Shown here: positions 12,462 through 18,426 of the stretch, piece after piece | Position numbering within the stretch: the stretch's first letter is position 1 | Layout of the letters: the number at the start of each line of letters is the position of its first letter | Origin: UBA6054 sp964522095 | GTDB lineage: Bacteria; Planctomycetota; Phycisphaerae; Phycisphaerales; UBA1924 | Direction of reading: 5' to 3' | NCBI GenBank assembly: GCA_964522095.1 | Contig: CAZFSO010000045.1 | Span: forward strand, 1 to 18,426 | Length of the DNA stretch: 18,426 bases | The notes under the pieces: generated by a model | Databases searched by the model: none | The model's input: only the letters and a program-made list of their open reading frames with translations | Told to the model about the DNA's origin: nothing | Translations under genes and position numbers: made by a program

Positions 12462-14165
12462 TTACGGGCAGCCCGCGTCGTAGGCCCCGACGAACTCGAT
12501 CACGTCGAACACGTCGAGCACGCCGTCGCCGGTCACGTCGGCCGCGGGGTCCTGGGCCTGGAACAGGGTGACGAAGGCGATCAGGTCGAACAGGTCCACC
12601 TCCCCGAACGGCTCGGCCAGGTCGATCACGCACCCCGAGCCCACCGAGCCCGTCACGGTCAGCGTCAGCGCCTGGGGGGCGCCGGGGTCGGCGAACATCC
12701 CCCGGTCGTTGAACACCAGGAAGGTGTACACCGCCTCGAAGTCGCCCGCCGCCTCGTCGGACATCGTGACCACCACGGTCTCCTGCCCGCCCGGGAGCAG
12801 GCCGGACACCGGCTCGAAGCCCACCGCGAAGGCGTCGGTGTCGCCCACCGCCAGCGCCAACTCCACGTCCATCGGCGCCCCGTCCCACGACGCGGCGTTG
12901 AACAGGTCGAAGACCCCCACCGCGTCGCCCGAGCCCGGGGCGATCTCGCCCAGGTCCAGCAGCAGTTCGGTCACCGACTCCGCCGGGTCGAACGACCCGA
13001 CCGACGGCTCGTACACCGCGATCGACACGTCGATCAGGTCGTCGGCGTCGTTGGCGCCCATCCCGGGGCCCGCCTGCGTCGTCACGTCGAGGTTGCTGAC
13101 GATCGCGTGCCCGAGCAGGATTCCCGGCACGTCGGTCGCGCCGGGCGCCAGCGACAGCACCAGGTCCTGCGCCGAGTCGCTCTCGCCGATCGGGAAGGCG
13201 TTGTGCACGCCCTCGTGCGAGGCCACCAGCCCCTCAGAGGTCCGCACCTCGAAGTAGGTCCCGGCCCAGCCCGACTTGCGGACCGGGACGACCACCTCGC
13301 CGGCGTCCTGCCCGACCAGCAGGTTGACCGCGACCGAGACGTCCGACGACCCGTCCGGCCGGGGCGCGTCGCCCACGAACACGGTGCTGTCGTTCTCCTG
13401 GTTGACGTAGAGCGACCAGACCACGCCCGGCAGGTCCACCAGCGCGTTGCGGTTGTTGGTGTAATACTGGGGGTTCATCTGCTGGCTGTAGACCGCGTGG
13501 TTGCGCCGGACCTCGAAGGCGTCGGGCGGGTCCATGTAGTGCCAGGCGACCAGCGCCGCCAACTGGCCCATCTGGTAGCCCGCCGGGAAGGTGTCCACCA
13601 GCGAGAGGCCCTGGATCGAGCCCCAGCGCACGTCGGAGTAGAACAGGATCCGGGCGGTGTCGCCCTTCTCGACGTCGCCGGGGAAGTAGTACGACCCCAG
13701 GCTGCCGTGCGCCCCGGTCTGGTCGGCGCCGCTGTAGGGCTTGTTGCCGCGCGAGGAGTTGATCGACGGGTTGCAGGGGCGGATGGCGTGGTGGTCGCCC
13801 ACGTTGCCGCGCGCCGAGTTCGACGCGTTGCCCGGCTGGCGCGAGTCCGGCCAGACGTGCTCGCGGTTCCAGGTGCCGCCCGAGTCCCAGGTGGCCGGCA
13901 CCGACGCGCGGTTGTACATCAGGAGGATGTTGCCCGGGCGTTCGGGGTCCGCGTCGGTGATGGCGGCCGCGTAGCGGATCTCGCCGTAACTGCGCTGGAT
14001 GTGCCCGGCGGTCATCGCCGCCTGCAACTGGGCCTTGAGCGCCGGCCCCGTCGCGTTGACGCCGGCGTAGTACGACGCCGGCGGGTCGTACGGCCCGGCG
14101 ACCGCCGCGCCGGCCACGCCCGCGAGGACCACGAGAGAACACACCGCGACGGGCTTGCTAGGCAT
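12462..14165 (-). CDS. Secreted endonuclease I family nuclease with C-terminal dockerin-like domain
   Basis: 567 residues. A signal peptide (1-23) ends in AVA before GPYD. Residues about 25-250 are endonuclease I (EndA/NucM type), a beta-beta-alpha-metal nuclease for DNA or RNA: TWNREHVWPDSR (98-109) with the His-Val-Trp-Pro core, DHHAIRPCNPSINSSRGN (124-141), and DPPDAFEVRRNHAVY. Residues about 270-500 are beta-rich modules with no motif I can name. The last 53 residues hold two Asp-rich loops (EVDLFDLIAF and DVTGDGVLDVFDVIEFVGAYDAG) and end in Gly-Cys-Pro, like the GC-type dockerin tails of secreted planctomycete proteins. ATG 14165 has AAGGGA upstream and begins the signal peptide. It probably acts outside the cell, scavenging nucleic acid. 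Confidence 0.88.
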   Translation of the reverse strand: MPSKPVAVCSLVVLAGVAGAAVAGPYDPPASYYAGVNATGPALKAQLQAAMTAGHIQRSYGEIRYAAAITDADPERPGNILLMYNRASVPATWDSGGTWNREHVWPDSRQPGNASNSARGNVGDHHAIRPCNPSINSSRGNKPYSGADQTGAHGSLGSYYFPGDVEKGDTARILFYSDVRWGSIQGLSLVDTFPAGYQMGQLAALVAWHYMDPPDAFEVRRNHAVYSQQMNPQYYTNNRNALVDLPGVVWSLYVNQENDSTVFVGDAPRPDGSSDVSVAVNLLVGQDAGEVVVPVRKSGWAGTYFEVRTSEGLVASHEGVHNAFPIGESDSAQDLVLSLAPGATDVPGILLGHAIVSNLDVTTQAGPGMGANDADDLIDVSIAVYEPSVGSFDPAESVTELLLDLGEIAPGSGDAVGVFDLFNAASWDGAPMDVELALAVGDTDAFAVGFEPVSGLLPGGQETVVVTMSDEAAGDFEAVYTFLVFNDRGMFADPGAPQALTLTVTGSVGSGCVIDLAEPFGEVDLFDLIAFVTLFQAQDPAADVTGDGVLDVFDVIEFVGAYDAGCP

Positions 14166-14217
14166 CTGCTGTCCCTTCCAGAGATTCTTCACGAAACCGC
14201 CCCCCGGCCGAGTGTCC

Positions 14218-14223
14218 ATCGTA
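14218..14223 (-). promoter_or_regulatory. -10-like box (TACGAT) for the endonuclease gene
   Basis: TACGAT on the minus strand would start a transcript near 14211, leaving a leader of about 46 nt that contains the AAGGGA ribosome site. No good -35 is visible. Confidence 0.35.
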
Positions 14224-14305
14224 GCCGACGCCCCCGCAAGGAAACCCGCCTCAAACGCCCGATTTCCCGAATCTTCACGCCCGAGAAGCGGCAGGGCGCT
14301 CCCCC

Positions 14306-14311
14306 TAAACT
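14306..14311 (+). promoter_or_regulatory. -10-like box (TAAACT) before the histidine kinase start codon
   Basis: TAAACT ends 8 nt before GTG 14320 and the spacer (CCGCCCGC) has no ribosome site. It is one of the clearer leaderless candidates. Confidence 0.45.
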
Positions 14312-14319
14312 CCGCCCGC

Positions 14320-15951
14320 GTGAGCCGCTACGAGGACATCCGGGCCTGGTTCTCCGAACTCTCCCTGGCGACCAAGTGCCTGCTGCTCTTCGGCGCGGCC
14401 TCGGCGGGGATCATCGCCATCGCGCTGACCCTGCCGCTGCTCCGTATGAACGGCCTGGTCGGCGCCTCGGAACTCGACGTGGCGCGCACCGTCTACGCCG
14501 CGTGGCTGAGCCTCGACGAGCACCGCGACGCGCCGCCCTTCCTCGCGGGCGCAAGCGTCAGACGCATGAGCCCGAGCCTGGCTCGCGACGAGTCCGAGAA
14601 CAGCCGCTTCCTCCGGCGCGCCCTGCGCTCCTTCAACGCCGGGGGCCCGCCCGAGTTCTTCGAGGCCGACTGGTCGGGCTGGACCCGCGTCTACCGCTAC
14701 GCCCGCGCCCGGCGCGACACCGACGGCGCGCTCCAGGACCTCGTCCTGATCGAGCGCCGCGCCGACGGCGCCGCCCGCAACCTGCTCGTCAACTTCCTCT
14801 ACCTCCTCGCCGCGGGCTCGGTCGTCCTCGCGGTGGCGCTGGTCTTCTTCGCCGCGCTGACCAGCCGCCTGATCCTGCGCCCCGTCCTGAGCCTGCAGCG
14901 CACCGCCGAGCGCGTGCGCGAGGGCCACCTCGACACCCGCTCGCACATCGACACCGGCGACGAGTTCGAGGAACTCGCCGAGACCATCAACCTGATGCTC
15001 GCCGAGTTGCAGCGCCAGCAGGACCAGTTGCGGGCCGCCAACGTGGCGCTGGACTCGCGACTGAGCGAACTGACCGAGGCCAACACCGCCCTGTTCGAGT
15101 CCGCCCGCCTCAAGGGCGAGTTCCTCGCCAGCGTCAGCCACGAACTCCGCACCCCCCTCAACGCCATCATCGGCTTCGCCGAACTGCTCCTGGAGATCGC
15201 CCGCTCGGACATCGTCACCTCCAACGAGGGCCGCCCGATCGTCCCCGGTCCGGACGCCCTGGCCAAGCGCGAGCGCTACCTCGTCAACATCGTTCAGGCC
15301 GGACGCACCCTGCTCGAGATGATCGAGACCCTCCTCGAGATGGCCAAGATCGAGGCCGGACGCATGGAGATCCGCCCCGGCGTCGTTCAGGTCGGCGAGG
15401 CCTGCCAGGCGCTCGCCGGGCTCATCCACCCCCTGGCGCGCAAGAAGGAGGTCGAGGTCTCGCTCGACCTGCCCGCCGACCCGCCCGTGATCGAGACCGA
15501 TCCCAAGAAGTTCAACCAGATCGTCTTCAACCTGCTCTCCAACGCCGTCAAGTTCTCCGGCGGCCACGAGCAGGGGCGCCCCGGCGCCGTCGTCGTCCGC
15601 GTCGAACGCCTCCCCGGACGCGGCGAGGACGACAAGGTCCGCGTCTCCGTCATCGACAACGGCCCGGGCATCGCCCCCGAGGACCAGAAGCGCATCTTCG
15701 ACAAGTTCCACCAGGTCGACAGTTCCCACACCCGCACCCACGCCGGCACCGGCCTGGGACTGGCCATCGTCTCCGAACTGACCCGCCTGCTCCAGGGCGA
15801 GGTGCAACTCGAGTCCGAACTCGGGCAGGGCTCGATGTTCTCCGTCATCCTGCCCATGCGACTCGACATGCACGCCGTCGAGGAGGCCCGGCTCGAAGCC
15901 CGTTTCCGCGGCTCGCTCGCCCCCGCCCCCCGCGAGGGCTCCCGGGGCTGA
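14320..15951 (+). CDS. Membrane sensor histidine kinase (HAMP, HisKA, HATPase)
   Basis: 543 residues. One membrane helix spans about 17-41. A short periplasmic part runs to about 153 with no recognised ligand fold. A second helix (154-186) leads into HAMP (about 187-240) and a coiled coil (to about 262). The phospho-acceptor is H274 in ASVSHELRTPLNAIIGFAELL. The ATP domain has the N box NQIVFNLLSNAVKFS (399-413), the G1 box DNGPGIAPED (446-455), the F box IFDKFHQVD, and GTGLGLAIVSEL (477-488). The loop between the two dimerisation helices is longer than usual (about 293-318). No response regulator is adjacent, so its partner is encoded elsewhere. Start GTG 14320 is inferred from the position of the first helix and the box at 14306. 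Confidence 0.93.
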   Translation: MSRYEDIRAWFSELSLATKCLLLFGAASAGIIAIALTLPLLRMNGLVGASELDVARTVYAAWLSLDEHRDAPPFLAGASVRRMSPSLARDESENSRFLRRALRSFNAGGPPEFFEADWSGWTRVYRYARARRDTDGALQDLVLIERRADGAARNLLVNFLYLLAAGSVVLAVALVFFAALTSRLILRPVLSLQRTAERVREGHLDTRSHIDTGDEFEELAETINLMLAELQRQQDQLRAANVALDSRLSELTEANTALFESARLKGEFLASVSHELRTPLNAIIGFAELLLEIARSDIVTSNEGRPIVPGPDALAKRERYLVNIVQAGRTLLEMIETLLEMAKIEAGRMEIRPGVVQVGEACQALAGLIHPLARKKEVEVSLDLPADPPVIETDPKKFNQIVFNLLSNAVKFSGGHEQGRPGAVVVRVERLPGRGEDDKVRVSVIDNGPGIAPEDQKRIFDKFHQVDSSHTRTHAGTGLGLAIVSELTRLLQGEVQLESELGQGSMFSVILPMRLDMHAVEEARLEARFRGSLAPAPREGSRG

Positions 15952-15953
15952 CC

Positions 15954-17201
15954 CTACAGGATCCGCGTCGACCGCGGGTAACTGCCCAGCACCTTCAACT
16001 CCCGGCAGTGCGCCGACGCACGCGACAGCGCCGCCCGCATCCCCTCGTCCTCCCGGTGCCCCACCGCGTCGACGAAGAAGGTGTACGCCCAGTTCTCGCG
16101 CCCGCTCGGGCGCTTGTCGATGTGGGTCAGGTTGATCCCGCTCGAATGGAACGCGCCGAGCACGCCCACCAGCGCGCCCGGCTTGTCCTCGGTCGTGAAC
16201 ATCACCGAGGTCTTGTCGTCGCCCGACCGGCGGGCCATCTGGCGCGAGATCACGTAGAACCGCGTGATGTTCTCGGGGTTGTCCTCGATCTTCTCGAACA
16301 GCACCGGCAGGCCGTGGATCTCGCCCGCCAGTTCGCTGGCGATGGCCGCCGTGCCCGGCTCGGCCCCGATCTCGCGCGCCTTGCGGTTCTCCTCCAGCGC
16401 GGTCAGCACCGCCTTGCTCGTGCTCGCGTCGGGCAGCAACTCGGCGTTGGGGTACTGCGTCGCCAGCCACGCGCGGCACTGCGCCAGCGCCTCGGGCTTG
16501 GAATAGATCCGCCGCACGCGGCTCGGCTCGCAGTCCGCCAGCAACGCGTGGTGCACGTTGATCTGCACCTCCGCGTACACCCACACCTTCCCCGCATGCT
16601 CACGGAAGGCGTCGAGCGTCTCCGTGATCCCCCCGCCGATGGAGTTCTCGATCGGCACCAGCCCGTAGTTGACGTGCCCGCGACGCACCTCCGTGAACAC
16701 CCCCGCGATCTGACGCAGGTCCTCGTACTCCACGCTCGAGCCGAACTGCTTGACGCTCGCCTGATGCGAGTACGACCCCGGCGGGCCCAGATACCCGATC
16801 CGCAAGGGCTGCTCGAGCGCGAAACTGCCCGACATCAACTCCCGGTACACGCCCTCGATCGTCCGGTCCGGCAGCGGGCCCCCGTTGGCCGCCAAAACCC
16901 GCGACAGCACCTCGGCCTCCCGGTGCGGCGCGTAGATCGGCGCCCCCGACCCGCGCTTGGCCTTGCCGACCTCGACCACCAGCCCCGCCCGCTCGTTGAG
17001 CAGCGCCACCAACTTCTTGTCGATCCGGTCGATCCTGCGGCGCAGATCCGCCAACGCCGCCGAGTCCGCCGCCGACTCTTCCACCTTTGGCGGGGCAGTC
17101 ATCCTGCCGGCCTCCCCACTCCCCCCAGTGGGACGGGCTTCCAGCCCGTCATCCCTCTTCCCCTTCCCACCCCCACCCTTGGATCCTGCCTTCTTCGCCA
17201 T
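15954..17201 (-). CDS. pheA: Bifunctional chorismate mutase / prephenate dehydratase with ACT domain
   Basis: 415 residues from ATG 17201. The product turns chorismate into prephenate and then phenylpyruvate, toward phenylalanine. An AroQ mutase (about 51-125) opens with ADLRRRIDRIDKKLVALLNE. The dehydratase shows GYLGPPGSYSHQA (136-148), VPIENSIGGGI (182-192) and NITRF (311-315). The ACT domain (about 331-405) has KPGALVGVLGAFHSSGINL, but IDKRPS where the feedback motif is usually ESRPS. The start is open: ATG 17102 has a good GGGGAGG site and begins 33 residues later. ATG 17201 has GATAAT 7 nt upstream but uses atypical codons and reads through a repeat (17129-17150). The gene is convergent with the kinase, 2 nt apart. 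Confidence 0.94.
   Translation of the reverse strand: MAKKAGSKGGGGKGKRDDGLEARPTGGSGEAGRMTAPPKVEESAADSAALADLRRRIDRIDKKLVALLNERAGLVVEVGKAKRGSGAPIYAPHREAEVLSRVLAANGGPLPDRTIEGVYRELMSGSFALEQPLRIGYLGPPGSYSHQASVKQFGSSVEYEDLRQIAGVFTEVRRGHVNYGLVPIENSIGGGITETLDAFREHAGKVWVYAEVQINVHHALLADCEPSRVRRIYSKPEALAQCRAWLATQYPNAELLPDASTSKAVLTALEENRKAREIGAEPGTAAIASELAGEIHGLPVLFEKIEDNPENITRFYVISRQMARRSGDDKTSVMFTTEDKPGALVGVLGAFHSSGINLTHIDKRPSGRENWAYTFFVDAVGHREDEGMRAALSRASAHCRELKVLGSYPRSTRIL
17129..17150. repeat. Dispersed hairpin repeat at the pheA 5' end
   Basis: GACGGGCT-TCC-AGCCCGTC (17132-17150) is an 8-bp stem with a TCC loop, preceded by GTGG. This is the same design as the terminator hairpin at 9112-9132. It lies between the two possible pheA start codons, so it is either a leader hairpin or part of the coding sequence. 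Confidence 0.85.
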
Positions 17202-17208
17202 AACCCCG

Positions 17209-17214
17209 ATTATC
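17209..17214 (-). promoter_or_regulatory. -10 box (GATAAT) of pheA
   Basis: GATAAT (five of six consensus bases) ends 7 nt before ATG 17201. It would give a leaderless mRNA from that ATG, or a leader of about 100 nt with a hairpin if translation starts at 17102. Confidence 0.5.
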
Positions 17215-17348
17215 GCCCACCCACACCCCCGCCTGAACGCCGCCCACCAAACCCGCCCCCGGAGCCGTCGCCCCGATACGCTTCTCGCTCCCGGCGAAAC
17301 CCCCGGACCGGCCTCCCCAATCACGCCAGAGTGGACACCGCCCCGCCC

Positions 17349-18299
17349 ATGCTCGCCCTCACCCTCGCCCAGACAACCCTCCCCGAGGGCGGCATGATCC
17401 CCCTCTTCGTCGCCTTGGCCGCCGGCGTCGCCCTCTGGCTCGCCGGCGTCAAACTCGTCCGCGTGGTCTTCATCGCCCTCGGGGCCGCCGTGGGCGGCTT
17501 CGCCGGCTCCGTCCTCCTGCCCCTGACCGGCATGCCCGCCCTGCCCCTCGGGTCGCTCACCCTGACCCCGGGCTTCACCGGCCTCATCGCCGGAGGCGTC
17601 ATCGGCGCCCTCGTCTCCCTGGCCATGCTCCGCATCGTCGTCACCCTCACCGCAAGCGTCGCCATGGGCGTCGTCGGCGCCATGGCCGCGCTCGTCTTCC
17701 TCCACTTCAGCCCCACCGCCGGCGCCCCCACCGACCCCGACGCCCCCTACGCCGACACGGCCGCCGACCTGCGCGCCCTCACCGACGACCTCGCCCGGGC
17801 CACCCGCGAGCAGACCGACGAGGCCCTCGACCGCCTGAACCGCTCGCTGAACGACGACCCCGAGGCCAACCAACTCCTCGCCGATCTGAACACCGAGGAG
17901 AACCGCGAACGCCTGCGCGACGCCGCCGAGCGCTCCCGGGCCTACCTCGCCCACGTCTCCGAGGTCCTCCGCGCCGAGTACGACCGCCGCCCCGCCCGCG
18001 ACAAACTCGTCATCCTGAGCAGCACGACGGCCGGCCTGGCCGTGGGCCTGCTGATGGGCGTGGCCATGCCCCGCCGCTCGAGCGCCCTGATCACCAGCCT
18101 CCTCGGCTCGGCCCTCTGGCTGGCCGCCGGCGTCGCCCTGATCCGCGCCAACGCCGATCCCGACCCCAACTTCCTCACCCAACCCCCCCTCGCCTGGGCC
18201 GTCGTCTGGGCCCTGACCGCCGTCCTCGGCATGACGGTCCAGTTCGGGCTGATCAGGCGGCGTGGCGGCAAAGATGGCGGCGAGCCGTCCGACGACTGA
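17349..18299 (+). CDS. Multi-pass membrane protein, unknown function
   Basis: 316 residues from ATG 17349; GTG 17331 would add six. Four Gly/Ala-rich membrane helices are visible in the first 120 residues (PLFVALAAGVALWLAGV, VFIALGAAVGGFAGSVLLP, FTGLIAGGVIGALVSLAML, LTASVAMGVVGAMAALVFL). A soluble, acidic, strongly helical section follows (about 125-215, with TDDLARATREQTDEALDRLN and ENRERLRDAAERSRAYL), likely coiled coil. Three more helices close the chain, and the last residues (RRRGGKDGGEPSDD) are charged. The many GxxxG spacings suggest tight helix packing. No catalytic or transporter motif is seen. Neither start has a ribosome site. The gene is divergent from pheA. Confidence 0.8.
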   Translation: MLALTLAQTTLPEGGMIPLFVALAAGVALWLAGVKLVRVVFIALGAAVGGFAGSVLLPLTGMPALPLGSLTLTPGFTGLIAGGVIGALVSLAMLRIVVTLTASVAMGVVGAMAALVFLHFSPTAGAPTDPDAPYADTAADLRALTDDLARATREQTDEALDRLNRSLNDDPEANQLLADLNTEENRERLRDAAERSRAYLAHVSEVLRAEYDRRPARDKLVILSSTTAGLAVGLLMGVAMPRRSSALITSLLGSALWLAAGVALIRANADPDPNFLTQPPLAWAVVWALTAVLGMTVQFGLIRRRGGKDGGEPSDD

Positions 18300-18363
18300 T
18301 CCCGGCCCGGATCGCTCGGGCAATCGGACGATCGGCGTGGGCGTTGGTAGACGGGCGGGCGAT

Positions 18364-18391
18364 GGGCAATGGGCAATGGGCAATGGGCAAT
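18364..18391. repeat. Heptanucleotide tandem array, GGGCAAT units
   Basis: Four perfect GGGCAAT units, the reverse complement of ATTGCCC and thus of the array at 131-172, in inverted orientation. The preceding GGGCGAT looks like a degenerate extra unit. The array lies in the 127-nt non-coding end of the window after the membrane-protein gene. Confidence 0.95.
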
Positions 18392-18398
18392 CAATGAC

Positions 18399-18426
18399 AG
18401 CCCGCCCGAAGGGCTCTTCCTTCCCT
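18399..18426 (+). terminator. Possible terminator at the right edge
   Basis: AGCCC-GCCCGAA-GGGCT (18399-18415) is followed by the pyrimidine tract CTTCCTTCCCT. The stem is short and the T-run interrupted, so this is a weak call for the end of the membrane-protein transcript. Confidence 0.35.

Noticed and set aside
14320..15951. Hybrid histidine kinase with receiver domain
   Set aside because: The chain ends about 30 residues after the ATPase domain and holds no receiver motif.
12426..18299. A 1957-codon open frame on the plus strand
   Set aside because: Only its end, from 17349, is a believable gene. The rest runs antisense to the nuclease and pheA genes and out of frame through the histidine kinase.

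Overview
The window looks like chromosomal DNA from a very GC-rich bacterium, most likely a planctomycete of the Phycisphaerae type (inference; no rRNA marker is present). The clues are an AroD-AroE fusion on one chain, a secreted nuclease ending in a dockerin-like Asp-rich segment that finishes in Gly-Cys-Pro, dispersed short hairpin repeats of the type that add GGTGVPPV-like peptides to proteins, and heptanucleotide arrays. A run of exactly 100 N (1057-1156) marks a scaffold join, so the two sides are adjacent only by assembly.

Layout. 1-235: two heptamer arrays and the terminator of rpsU (bS21, minus strand, with its own promoter). 572-1980: a NYN/YacP-like nuclease cut by the gap, then the 3' part of ftsW. 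2008-3373: a minus-strand block of three genes, Phd/YefM antitoxin, RelE/ParE toxin and a TPR protein, with a recognisable promoter and operator. This block sits between ftsW and murG, two cell-wall genes that are usually close neighbours. 3442-4569: murG. 4566-5102: a DUF1801 protein with a Lys/Ala-rich tail. 5260-7130: a two-gene unit, a receiver-like hypothetical protein and a diguanylate cyclase. 7374-9086: an enlarged acyl carrier protein, a FabZ-like dehydratase with a repeat inserted in its active-site loop, and a lipoprotein, closed by a terminator built from a repeat hairpin. 9140-14165: three minus-strand genes, a secreted endonuclease I, miaB and the aroDE fusion. 14320-15951: an orphan sensor histidine kinase. 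15954-17201: pheA (chorismate mutase, prephenate dehydratase, ACT) on the minus strand. 17349-18299: a membrane protein of unknown function, followed by another heptamer array in inverted orientation.

How the genes relate. FtsW and MurG indicate peptidoglycan synthesis. AroDE and PheA both belong to aromatic amino-acid synthesis but are not one operon. The ACP and FabZ-like pair suggest an acyl-chain task outside the standard fatty-acid cluster. Signalling is represented by the cyclase and the histidine kinase.

Three observations stand out. Seven genes have a -10-like box 4-8 nt before the start codon; six of these have no visible ribosome binding site, and the seventh (pheA) has an alternative downstream start that does. 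This suggests leaderless mRNAs. A family of small hairpin repeats lies in intergenic DNA but also inside or at the ends of reading frames. A toxin-antitoxin-TPR unit separates ftsW from murG. I saw no CRISPR array, tRNA, rRNA, transposase or phage gene.
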